Shown here in pieces: positions 31,765-41,578 of a stretch of 64,000 nucleotides of DNA. Origin of the DNA: Closterium sp. Naga37s-1. Lineage: Eukaryota; Streptophyta; Zygnematophyceae; Desmidiales; Closteriaceae. Position 1 is the stretch's first letter. Each line of letters begins with the position of its first letter. Location of the stretch: the NCBI GenBank assembly GCA_947471745.1, contig CANJKZ010000182.1, positions 62,001-126,000 on the forward strand, in the 5' to 3' direction. The position numbers were made by a program, and so were the translations under genes. The notes under the pieces were generated by a model that had not been told where the DNA came from, ran no database searches, and worked only from the letters and a program-made list of their open reading frames with translations.

Positions 31765-34700
31765 CTAAGGAAGTGTAGATGCGCCTTCGGACATGGCTCC
31801 CTGAGCAAGCCGATAATAAAGCAGCAGCATTGTTGCCATGCAGGAGCTGCACGCGCAAGGGGTGAAAAACGTGCGTGAAAAACGTGGGTGAAAAACGTGG
31901 GTGAAAAACGTGGGTGAAAAACGTGGGTGAAAAACGTGGGTGAAAAACGTGGGTGCAAAACGTGGGTGAAAAACGTGGGTGCAAAACGTGGGTGCCACAC
32001 GTGGTCAACACAGGGGAAGGTGTGAGAGGTTCGCGTGTGCAGCCAACGGCACCATGAATGCAGGCGGGGGAAGGAGTGAGGAAAGAGTAGGAATGATGAA
32101 GGCAGTGGCGTAAGCAAGACAATGAGTGGGAATGCATACATGGCACAGAACACCCCACCTGCACACTCCTCTTCACACTAAAGCCACAGCAGCAGCAGAG
32201 GGCCCACATGGCAGCATGGCATGAGGAGGCGTGCGTCATGAGTGCACATGTGCCATGGCATGGCATGGCATGGCAGGGCACGGCATGGCATGGCATGGCA
32301 GGGCATGTGTGATGCTTACACAATGGCCACGATGAGCAGAAGCTTCTTGGGATCCACACCCCCGCTGTGCTTTGCCCCAAGATGATTCTTGAGTCGACAC
32401 ACAAATTAACTGCACAACACAATTGCCATGGCATCGCATGCATGATTCTTACACAATGGCCACGACGAGCAGCAGCTTCCGTGGGTCCACACCCCCGCTG
32501 CGCCGCTGCCCCGCTCTCCGCCTGCCCTCCTCGTGCGCGCCCACCGGTGCATGCTCGTCCTTGTCCCTCCGGTGCGAGTGCGTGGCCGTGAGCGTCACTG
32601 GCAGCGCGTGCAGCGCAGGCGACCACCACGACCCCAGCACCCGCAGGAACTGCAGATGCGCCGGGCCTGAGGGGGCATGGGGAGGGGGTGTGTGGGAAGG
32701 ACAGGGGTGAAACCCCACGGGGGTAAGAGGAGAGACGCCCACCTCATTCACCCATCCCCACTCTCTCACCTCGTCTGCGGAACTTCCTCTCGGCCACCTC
32801 GTTCACTTCCTCTACGCCATCTCATGCATGCATCCACACACTGCTGCCTTTTCAAAACTCCTCCTCCCCCCCTCCCTTTCCACCCTCCCCTTCCCTTCTC
32901 CCTCCCCTTCTCCCCTTTCCCCACTCACCTCGTCAGGCGTACTTGCAATTGCTCGCCTCCTCAACTCTCACATGCATGCCCACACTCTCTCCTCTCCCCC
33001 CTCGTACTTCCCACCCCACCCCACCCCTTTCCTCTCTCACCTCGTCTGGCGTATTTGCGTTCGCCCGCCTCCTCATCTGTGCGGTAAGCCGTCTCAATCT
33101 CCTCTGTGATGTCCACCGCCGTGCGATCCGACCCGCCCGTTCGGCTGCGGGCAATGTTCACCCCGCCCTGCTGCTGTGGCTGTGGGATGCGTGGCAGGAC
33201 AGCGAGAGGGTGTTGGGAGGAGTGAGCGTTTCTCACCTTCACTTGACGAGGCGATACGAGATGAGTGGGACAGGGAGAAGCGAGTGGTGGCGGCACTGGT
33301 GCACCCATGCAAACCGCATTCAACCACTGGCACACGCACAGCGATTCCCACCTCCAGGCACTCACTTGGCGCTTGGCCCCAGCTGAAGCAGCAGCTGCCG
33401 CCGCCGCTGCAGCCGCCACAGCCGCTGCTGCTACTCCTGACGACCCCGCCCCACTGCCCTCCCCCTCCCCGCCGTTCCTCTCCTCCACTGCTCCGCCCGC
33501 CTCCCCCCGAGCCTCCCCCTCCGCCCCTGCACTCGCAGAGTCTGCCGCCCGCCCCACCACTGCGAGAGGGCCGGAGGCAAATGCGGGCGGCGCGGGTTTG
33601 TCTGATAGTGCTGTGGCTGCTGCTGGGTCGGACGTGACAGGCGTGCTCAGGATGACGTCGGCGACAGATGTCTGTGTGGGATTGGTGTGGGAGTGGGGAA
33701 AGAGGGCTGTGGTTGGTTGGAGGGGGAAGCGAGGGTTATGGCTGGTTGGAATATTAAGTGACCCACCTGAGTCAGGAGCTATTCCAACAGACCCACCTGA
33801 GTCAGGAGCTATTCCAACAGACCCACCTGAGGCAGTAGCTGTTTCAACAGATACACCTGAGCCAGGAGCTATTCCAACTGACCCACCTGAGCCAGGAGCT
33901 ATTGCAACAGACCCAGCTGAGCCAGGAGCTATTCCAACCGACCCACCTGAGCCAGGAGCTATTGCAACAGACCCACCTGAGCCAGGAGCTATTCCAACCG
34001 ACCCACCTGAGCCAGGAGCGCTCTGAGGTGCGTGTAGAGGGCAGATGCAGAGTCCTTGTGCGACCTGGCTGGCCATATCTGCTCGCACGCACACATACAC
34101 ACACATGAACACATGCACACATGCACACACGCACAAACATAAACCACACACACACCCACACAAACGCACAGACGCGCACACACCAGTGCAAGAGAATAAG
34201 GACGTCAACTAGGCACAGGTCTTTCTGATTTCCACCGATACAGCAGAGCGTCTGTGCTGAGCATCATGCATATGCCAGCACAGCAGATCAAAAGGAGAAG
34301 CTGGGGGCATATGCTGCACGAAGGGACGCACCTCAAGGCCGCAACCAGGGGAGGCGCATGTGAAGCCCGCTGGGGCGGTGTTGGGCGGGAAGGACTCCAC
34401 GTGCCTCTTCACACACTCTGCATGCGGCACGTCTGCACCCACCACACGAAGGAAGACGACATGGTGAACGTCATACAGGACAGCGAGAAGCAAAGGCAGG
34501 CGAGGAGCAAAGGCAGGTGGGTCGGCAATTAGACGAGAACATGAAGGTAGGTAAGGAGGTGAGGCAGGTGGAGTGGGAGGGGAGCGCGCGTACGGAGGCA
34601 GGAGAGGCGGATGGAGGGCTTGTGGGAGTCCTCGAGGGACTCGCTGCACACGGCGCAGTGCGGCGGCCAGTCGTAGTCGCCGTCGTTCACCCAGTCCGAG

Positions 34701-35219
34701 TACTGCCATACCTGGGGTCCGATCGTCGCGGGCACGGGAGAGAAGGAGGGAGGAGGGACGGACGGAGGGAGGGAAACACGGATACGAGAACCGTATGCTT
34801 TGTTGCTTCAAGAAACGTTCTACAATCGTCATGGCCACGAGGATCCGGGAACGTCTTCCCCGATGGTCTAAATGAAGCGAACGGCTGCAGGTGACACACA
34901 AGAGAGCAACGGACCTCCGGAAGCACGACAACAAGCGACAGGTGGCGACAGGACGTACCACGCAGTGCTGGTGATCGGGAGCGCATATGCAGTCGAAGCA
35001 CACCGGCGTCTTGTGCACGAAGCAGTATAGCTTGGTGGCCTGCCACGGAAATTAAATCAATCCGGAGCGGATTTCGGGGTATGGGACTCTTCAAAGCAGC
35101 GAAATTGTCAACGAAACGGGTGAAGGACTTCTGTGACGATCTGATTACGCACAACAAGATTGAAACATTTGATTCAGCAGTCGCATGCGGCACACCTTAC
35201 GACATTTGCAGACCACCAT
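31765..35219 (-). CDS. ZFPL1: ZFPL1 homologue (zinc-finger protein-like 1, Golgi membrane)
   Basis: Nine exons: 35219-35196, 35039-34959, 34711-34594, 34432-34332, 34078-34007, 33671-33366, 33179-33041, 32666-32453 and 31846-31765, about 378 aa with matching phases throughout. ZFPL1 is a conserved cis-Golgi membrane protein with an N-terminal B-box/RING-like region and a C-terminal anchor. Visible here: MVCKCRK-type start (MVVCKCRK), ATKLYCFVHKTPVC, CICAPDHQHCV, YSDWVNDGDYDWPPHCAVC, RLSCLHVPHAECV, SFPPNTAPAGFTC, IWPARSHKDSASALYTHLRA, a low-complexity middle, ERKYARRGPAHLQFLRVLG, GGVDPRKLLLVVAIVSCMAT and MLLLYYRLAQ. The 24-base first exon is supported by the exact family start and an AAG|GTGTGC donor. 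It converges on the calcineurin-B-like gene. Confidence 0.87.
31868..31998. repeat. 13-bp minisatellite (tgaaaaacgtggg)
   Basis: About ten direct units in the last ZFPL1 intron, starting some 20 bp before the final exon's acceptor (on the minus strand). Confidence 0.88.
32235..32375 (-). repeat. Partial copy of ZFPL1 exon 8 end, plus ATGGC repeats
   Basis: The minus strand of about 32370-32320 encodes SGGVDPKKLLLIVAI followed by GT|GTAAGC. This matches the end of exon 8 (SGGVDPRKLLLVVAI, GT|GTAAGA at 32453). The downstream intron contains (atggc)n at 32258-32305. Confidence 0.8.
32765..33080 (-). repeat. Three copies of the ZFPL1 exon-7 end with donor
   Basis: The CGACGAG|GTGAG junction and the preceding bases occur at about 33075-33035 (functional, ERKYARRG), 32960-32925 (contains a stop, NCKYA) and 32815-32770 (ERKFRRRG). 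The two extra copies are intronic. The copy farthest downstream keeps an open, family-like R-K-F-R-R-R. Confidence 0.78.
33765..34020 (-). repeat. 30-bp array of the ZFPL1 exon-5 donor
   Basis: About nine units of 30 bp. On the minus strand each contains CTCCTGGCTCAG|GTGGGT, the end of exon 5 (LLAQ) and its donor, followed by cggttggaatag. The first unit is the real junction at 34007; the others lie in the intron. Unit length is a multiple of three and the array is open on both strands. Confidence 0.88.
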
Positions 35220-35921
35220 CGGGACAGATTCAGCTACACGAATCCAGTACACACGATATGCCCTTCAAGCCAGGTGGTCGATCACAGGAATTCGTGAAAA
35301 GTAACTTTTTTCTGCAGTTCCCGACATCTAGTCTTAGCAAGTTGCCATGGAAGTCTCTAAATGGCGATCTGGAAATTCAGCTGACTGAATGATACAAGTT
35401 TCTTTTACACCGACAACCTCGAGGCAAGGTGTGGCGGGAAGAGGAATTGTCAGCAGCGGGTCAGGGTGAGTTGATCCCCGTGTGTGAATCGTGTACACCA
35501 TATTTAATATGGATACCGAAACACCAATTTGCATTGCATAACATGCTTCAGTAGCACTAACATTCCCTGTGCCCCTCTCCCATCTCTATGGGTTTGCCCC
35601 ATGAGGTAAATTTCCCATGAGATTTCACCCCTCATGAGGTATCATGCCGTATGAACTTAACTCCTTTCAGTTAATATAGCGATATTTTTTTCTGCTCGAA
35701 TAGAGAGACTTTAAATCCTGAACCTACAAGCAAATGAGTTGAAGTATAACAAATGCAGAGTTTGAAGCTACAAGCATACGCTGGGTACACAGTCCACACG
35801 TCCCACGCAGTCTACTCTATGTCGAATCGACTTCAAATCTCTGACACAGTTTCCCGCCACATCAACCGTCCTCGACAGTCCCTTCCCTGTGTCAATTCGC
35901 GCCACCCAATACAGTTACAGG
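35220..35921. other. Upstream region of ZFPL1, left of the Mutator-like element
   Basis: No gene recognised. A C- and AT-mixed block at 35560-35680 has short (catgagg) repeats. Confidence 0.5.
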
Positions 35922-35930
35922 TTTCTCGGT

Positions 35931-36039
35931 GAGGAAATGACGAACCGCCGTGCTTTCTTTCCTTCAATTCCAACGGGCAGTGGTTTTTACAGGCCTCCTG
36001 CCGCGCGATCGCGCCCGATTCCCGCGGTCAGTTTTCGCC
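35931..36039 (+). repeat. MULE left terminal inverted repeat
   Basis: 109 bp, starting gaggaaatgacgaaccgcc. It contains gcgcgatcgcgc and differs from the right TIR at one position (ttctttcc against ttcttttc). Confidence 0.95.
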
Positions 36040-36640
36040 ATCAATACTCATTTTGTAGGTTTTTACGCGATTTTCGCTGGGTGACGGTTTCTGCCCCAGG
36101 CGAGAAATACATCTGACATCCCTGAATAATCATTACGCCACCCAGGAATCACGTTCGGAACAGTGCAAACAATCATTTCGCGCTGAGTATGGTTCCCTGA
36201 GGCGTGGAAACACATTACTAGACCTTGACGGGCGCGCAGTTTTCCCGCCACTAACGTGATCTGTGTGGCCCGTAACAAGCACGCGGATGGTCCGTCTAAC
36301 AGCTCGAACGGCTCAGATTGCAGATATTTTGCGCGAGTACAGTTTCTATGGACAGGAATTCCACTCCCGCTCGTTGAGGTCTGACGACTAGCCCGTGAAG
36401 CAGTGCTGGAGGTCCACATCGCAGCGATTCGTTCGCACAGAATTTCCCGCGTATGAAATTACATTTGCTCGAAATTAACGAGGCTTTCATGGTTGTTTAG
36501 TCATCTACTCACGGTTTTGTAACGGTCCTCTTCAATGCACTGGCCCATTTGGTGGCCCTTTCTAAGTGGTCTAGTCTACACGTAAGTACCAAGCTCAACC
36601 ATTACTTGCGCCACAGCAGTGTTACTCCTCAATAGCTGCC
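36040..36640. other. MULE 5' leader and promoter region
   Basis: No ORF of note. It must contain the promoter and 5' UTR of the transposase gene. Confidence 0.5.
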
Positions 36641-39325
36641 ATGTCGGAACCCAGGGAACGCGCCGAGCGGATTGCGAATAACATTCTAGAGGCAATGAGG
36701 AACGTTCCCCCCGTACCCGGTGGCCGACCAATAGCTCCTAAGGATAATGCCCCATTGAGGCAAGGTGGTGTCTACTCCTCGAGGGATAAGGCCCTCAAGG
36801 CTGTGCAGGCCCACGCGTTGCATCACCGTTTTGGCTTCGCGACTGTGGAAGTGGCGGACGCGCACGTCATTCTGCAATGCAAAACGGCCATGTATGGAGA
36901 TACGCCAATTTGCCCTTGGGAGTGTAGTTACAGCAGGGTTGTTCATGGCGGCTTCTGGATGGTGACATCCCTCTCCCCTCCTGAAGCACACGTCTGCAAG
37001 AAGTACAAGCGAGAGCAGGGAGCAAACGCCATCGCCAACAGCGTGAAGGTCATGAAGCGGCTTTGGGGCAACCTTGTTCGCGGCGCACCGTTTATTTCGG
37101 CGAAGATTCTGCAGGAGATTCTCACGTCCCACAGCAAGTTCCACATCAGTTACAAGCAGGCATGGCGGCTGCGTGAAGCAATCCAAAAGGAGATGTACAG
37201 GGATTGGCAAGAGTCGTTCAGGTTGCTCCCCGCGTTGGCGAAAAGGTTCCGCGAGATAGACCCGGATGGAAACTTCTTGATTCAGACGGTCGACGGCTGT
37301 TTCAACCGAATGTACATACAGCCGTCCGCTTCTTGCGGTGCGCTTGGTTTTTGCCGGCCAGTTGTTGCAATGGACGGCACGTTCCTCATCAGTGCTCAGC
37401 GCGCAACCCTTCTGATTGCCGTGGTACTGGACGGCAACCAGAAGATTACAATGCTGGCGTGGGCTTTGGTCGAAGGAGAAAACAAAGATTCATGGAGTTG
37501 GTTTCTGAGGAACTTTTTGAAGAGCTTCCCGGACTGGCCGCACTGTGACGACGCCTCCATCATCAGCGACCGCGACAAGGGATTGATTCCGGCTGCGCAA
37601 GATGTTCTCCCGCTTGGCATTCCCCATTACTTCTGTGCATGGCATCTTCATCAGAATCTTGTCAAGTTGTTCTATTGGCGTCTTGTGAAGTGCAGGCTTG
37701 AGGACAAATGGGACGCTTTGGTGGCGGCCTGTCGGCGTGACTTTGCACCTATGGCTAATTATCTCCTTGGCATTGAAAAGCCGATCTTGGGCCCATCAGC
37801 TGCAGATGCAAGTGAGCAGCAACGTCCTCCACCCACAACAGCAGCTGAGGCACGTCAACAAGCAGCCGAGAATCGTCGCCAGGGTCGTGAAGCAGCACGC
37901 GCCACGATGGGTCGCGGCACTACTTCACGTGCGCATGGGCGTGGTGCGGGAGACACCAGCGCGGCGGGAGCCACACCGTCCGGACCAGAGCCTGCACCGA
38001 CTGAGAGCACCGCTGACCCTATGGCTCAGCCGGCCGAGTCCCCTGCAACTAACTCGCCGCCAGCTCGTCCGTCTGGGTCGGCGCCTGCAACTGCACGACC
38101 TTTCGATTATGCACGCATCCTGCGACGTGTAAGGACAGGTTACATCGCCAGCTCCATCCGTACGGACCTGCCACGTGCAACTGGATCGAACGGAAACCCG
38201 GATGAGGATGGAGAGCAACCCAACGGGGGAAACACCTGCCAGGCATTGGTCCTGGTTTCTTTGGATCACCCGTGGCCAGATGTCGGCACTGCTAACCCCG
38301 GGGTTAACACAGGGGCCGATGCTGACGAGGACGATGAGGAGGATGCAGATGCAGAGGAGGCAGATGCAGAGGATGCGGATGCGCCTGCCAGGGCAGAGGG
38401 GGTGCAGGCAGACGCTGGCGTGGACGACGATGACAACACTCCAGAGTCAACTGGCGCGGATGGGGACCACACCACACGCGCGCGGACCGGGTTTAGGCAG
38501 AACAAGCGTGGAACAAGGAAGAAGTTGGGCATCAACCTTGTGCACTGGACTCGCCTTAAGGCCCCTACTCGACGCTTCGGGATATTCACCAGCAACGCAG
38601 CTGAGCAGGTCAACAGCTCCATCGTGCCCATTCGGCGCTTGCCGGTGACCCCGCTGCTAGGGGGTCTCTGGGACTGGTATCGCAATAGGTATTGTGAACG
38701 TAAGATGGAGGCGCGCGAGCGAACAGATCTCCTGACAGAGGCAGCCGAGGAGCGGATGGTGGAGAAGGAGACACGGGCGGAGGGGTACGAGCTGCTGGGC
38801 GGGGACCATGAAGAAGGAACCATCCAGACCAGGGACACCGATGATCCCAAAGAATGGAGGTCCTTCAACGTCAACTTGGCGGCGAAGACATGCGACTGCA
38901 CTAACTGGGACCAGTACCAGTTTCCGTGCTCCCATGCTGTGGCCTTTGCCGTGAAGCGGAAGCTAGAGCCCCGCACTTTCGTCTCTCATTTCTACACCAC
39001 GAAGAATTGGGCAGAGACCTACTCTTCAACAGTGCGGGGGTCCTGTGTGGACCGCATCATCCTTGAGAACTGGCTGGCCAGCCCAGGCCAGTGCGATGCT
39101 CCGCCCTTTCGCCGCACCGTTGCCGGCCGCCCCCCGAGCTACGCTCGCGTAGAGAAGGCCGTGTATCCATACAAGTGCAGCGTTTGCAAGATGGTTGGTC
39201 ACAACAAGAACCGCTGCATGGGGAAGTACGGTGGCAACTCTGTTCCGGAGAAGAGGAGGTACCGTAAGCGCCCAAAGTCGCGAAAGCCCTATCGGGAGGC
39301 TGCACCTGGCGCGGGCACCATTTGA
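36641..39325 (+). CDS. MuDR-type MULE transposase with SWIM finger
   Basis: Single-exon frame of 894 aa that excises and reinserts the element by a DDE reaction. Visible: an N-terminal MuDR-like Cys/His region (ILQCKTAM, CPWECSYSRV, HVCKKYKREQG); the RNase H-like core with first Asp in AMDGTFL (about 244), second Asp in ISDRDKGL (about 308), the C/H motif FCAWHLHQNL (about 331) and the last acidic residue in TSNAAEQVNSS (about 652); SWIM finger CDCTNWDQYQFPCSHA (about 750-766); CCHC knuckle CSVCKMVGHNKNRC (about 846). Between the C/H motif and the last acidic residue is a 300-residue insert rich in Ala, Pro, Asp and Glu, much longer than usual. The frame has no stops and all key residues, so it may be active. 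Confidence 0.93.
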   Translation: MSEPRERAERIANNILEAMRNVPPVPGGRPIAPKDNAPLRQGGVYSSRDKALKAVQAHALHHRFGFATVEVADAHVILQCKTAMYGDTPICPWECSYSRVVHGGFWMVTSLSPPEAHVCKKYKREQGANAIANSVKVMKRLWGNLVRGAPFISAKILQEILTSHSKFHISYKQAWRLREAIQKEMYRDWQESFRLLPALAKRFREIDPDGNFLIQTVDGCFNRMYIQPSASCGALGFCRPVVAMDGTFLISAQRATLLIAVVLDGNQKITMLAWALVEGENKDSWSWFLRNFLKSFPDWPHCDDASIISDRDKGLIPAAQDVLPLGIPHYFCAWHLHQNLVKLFYWRLVKCRLEDKWDALVAACRRDFAPMANYLLGIEKPILGPSAADASEQQRPPPTTAAEARQQAAENRRQGREAARATMGRGTTSRAHGRGAGDTSAAGATPSGPEPAPTESTADPMAQPAESPATNSPPARPSGSAPATARPFDYARILRRVRTGYIASSIRTDLPRATGSNGNPDEDGEQPNGGNTCQALVLVSLDHPWPDVGTANPGVNTGADADEDDEEDADAEEADAEDADAPARAEGVQADAGVDDDDNTPESTGADGDHTTRARTGFRQNKRGTRKKLGINLVHWTRLKAPTRRFGIFTSNAAEQVNSSIVPIRRLPVTPLLGGLWDWYRNRYCERKMEARERTDLLTEAAEERMVEKETRAEGYELLGGDHEEGTIQTRDTDDPKEWRSFNVNLAAKTCDCTNWDQYQFPCSHAVAFAVKRKLEPRTFVSHFYTTKNWAETYSSTVRGSCVDRIILENWLASPGQCDAPPFRRTVAGRPPSYARVEKAVYPYKCSVCKMVGHNKNRCMGKYGGNSVPEKRRYRKRPKSRKPYREAAPGAGTI

Positions 39326-40732
39326 ACATTCCAGGGTTGATATAGCTTGAGTAGCTTCTCACGGAGTTAGAGAAATCTATGTAGTGTAGGCGTTCTCACG
39401 CCACTTTGGCTAGTGCAGAATATGTAATGTTGGTATATTGGGTTCATATGTTTATCTTTGTATTAGGAAGATTGATATTCACAATATAATCCAGTAGAGT
39501 GCAGGGTGAGGCTGACAGGCACGTCAACCTAGTGTGGAAACCCAGTGAAGGGTTGGGCGAGACCAAAACCGGAAGCGCCGTGACTAGATCGTTATGAGCA
39601 GGCTACCCATACTCAGGGTAAAACTGCCCGTCACCACTTCGTCAATATCCCGTGAACAAACGTTCACGGCAAAGTGCACGCACCCGTGAACTCAAAGTGA
39701 ATGTAACGCCACTGAGTCGCCACGGTCGAGAGCATGCATGATCTTTTTTTCAGGAACCGGCGATTGGCCCGTGAACACGGCTTCAGATTTCTAGCGTGTG
39801 GATTGTCGGTGGCAAATTACGCCGTCGCATTATCTTCGATCGTTGTACATGGCTTGTGGAATGTCCATGAAGTGTAACCGAGTGCATCGCGACTGTTCGA
39901 TTTAGGGTGCACACTGCGAACTACACCGTCACTAACCCGTGAACTCACAGTCAAATGCTGGCCATTGGCTAGAGCATGCGCTCGTGTAGAACCTTGGGTT
40001 TGGCGCTCGTGTATAACTGCCGGGCGTCAACACCCCGTGGGCGAAGAGCGGGTCAATAACCAGGGCCTCGTGGATGTCCCGCGAAGACAGACCGAGTGTT
40101 TCGCGAGGAATTGGATGAATTTCTTTGAAACTGGACACCCCAAAAAAAATGCCGGGCCATCCCTGGAAAATTCGCGACTGTTACCCGCTTTCGAGGATAG
40201 CTAGCCTGATTATTTACCATGCTTCGCGGGGAGGAAATGATGCTTGTGACGGAACTTTAGGCACGAACTACCTGGGTGCCCATCTCATTACCCTAACCAG
40301 AACAAATGTTTTTCGAAACCGCCATGTTCATAACCATCATGTAATCCTTGGTTTTACCCCGTGATGGGCTCGCGAATCCGCCACGGCCATAGTACGAGCT
40401 CGCTTCAACCTCGTATATATCTCGTAACATTGTTCATACAAAATGCGGGTGTGTGTATGCGTTCAAGTGTGTTGGGATACGGTAAGTAGGCAGTATCATC
40501 GAACTTGTGACAGTTTAAAAATATGCACAAACATCTTCTGCTCGTGAATTTAAGAAACATTTGTAAAATCCCTGGAACGCCCATACAGAACGAGGTTCAG
40601 GCAGTTTTAGAAGCTCACACTATAAAGACCCACAACTATGCTTTCGGAGAAATGTGATGTCAGGATCACACATGAACGACCCCGTAAAAAAGGCACACAA
40701 GCAGGTGTCACCTCGTTGCGCTTTCAAGTCCG
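39326..40732. other. MULE internal non-coding DNA between transposase and AP2-like ORF
   Basis: No supported gene. It contains several short cgtgaac/ccgtgaa words at 39640-39960. It holds the 3' ends of two convergent genes. Confidence 0.45.
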
Positions 40733-41578
40733 TCAACCGTCTGTCGGAGACGAGTCATTCTCTACCGCGGCAAGTCTTTTTGCAGCTTTGCGCTTCTTCT
40801 CTTCCATCTTGATTTCGCAGTCATCCCAAGCTTCCTCCCAGTCCTCCCACCTGTGCCAAAACTTGTGTCGAATCATTGTTAAACAAGTGGTCTTGTCGCA
40901 TCCTTTCAACAACCCCTTGTCTACGTTTGTCAGTGGTACGGTCTTCCCTCTTGGCCCGCCGTCTGGACCAAAAAGCACATGCGCTCCTGCTGCCAGTGAT
41001 CTCGCCGCGTCTAACTCGGTCCCAAACTGACTGCCGATGACCAGGTGCCCGTTTTTCGCCGGAACGCACACAAGTCTTGCAACCCATCGGCCGCTCCACG
41101 GCTTGTGTGCGACGCCCACGTAGTCGGACTTAATTTCTTTGCGCACCGCTTTGGAACTCTTATTGTTGGTACGGCGAACTGTCCGTGGAGTCTCAACGGC
41201 GTCACCAGCACGGTTGTCAGAAGGAATCGGCACGTCACGCGATATGGTCGATCCACCCGCAGACTGTTTCATGTCGCCGAATATGGCCGTAACCGTTGAG
41301 GCCATCCCGTCGCATATGTCGTGAGTCCTCCCAACAACGTGCTTCACATTCGCCATGTCTGCTTCAACAGCTCCGAGGCGAGCACCTAGCTTCCGCAGTT
41401 CCGCGGCCATGTCGGTCACCACCGGTCCTCCGTCCCCTCTTGGTTGCACATCAGGGCCGTTTTCATGGTGTTGTGTCCGCTGCTGCACGTTTACCATAGA
41501 CGCCGTCGATATGACCGCACCATGTCTAGGTTTCGCCGCACGGAGACGACTGCTTCTACGGGTTTCGTTCCTCGGCAT
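40733..41578 (-). CDS. MULE-encoded AP2-like domain protein
   Basis: 281 aa, single exon. The basic N-terminus (RRSSRLRAAKPRHG) is followed by a predicted helical region with a heptad-like spacing (LRKLGARLGAVEADMANVKH). Then comes a module YVGVAHKPWSGRWVARL, GSQFGTELDAARSLAAGAHV, LFG, which has the layout of an AP2/ERF DNA-binding domain (YRGV-x-W/G-W-x-A-x-I ... F-x-T-x-E-x-AARA-x-D-x-AA). A conserved tail follows: LTNVDKGLLKGC, CLTMIRHKFWHRWEDWEEAW and a Lys/Arg-rich end. The same module and tail end the Ulp1 gene product in this element. A role in binding the element ends is inference. Confidence 0.7.
   Translation of the reverse strand: MPRNETRRSSRLRAAKPRHGAVISTASMVNVQQRTQHHENGPDVQPRGDGGPVVTDMAAELRKLGARLGAVEADMANVKHVVGRTHDICDGMASTVTAIFGDMKQSAGGSTISRDVPIPSDNRAGDAVETPRTVRRTNNKSSKAVRKEIKSDYVGVAHKPWSGRWVARLVCVPAKNGHLVIGSQFGTELDAARSLAAGAHVLFGPDGGPRGKTVPLTNVDKGLLKGCDKTTCLTMIRHKFWHRWEDWEEAWDDCEIKMEEKKRKAAKRLAAVENDSSPTDG

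Noticed and set aside
33265..34026. Plus-strand ORF with DPPEPGAIPT repeats
   Set aside because: It is the antisense of the ZFPL1 donor-site array and low-complexity exon 6; the minus-strand gene is supported by nine in-phase exons.
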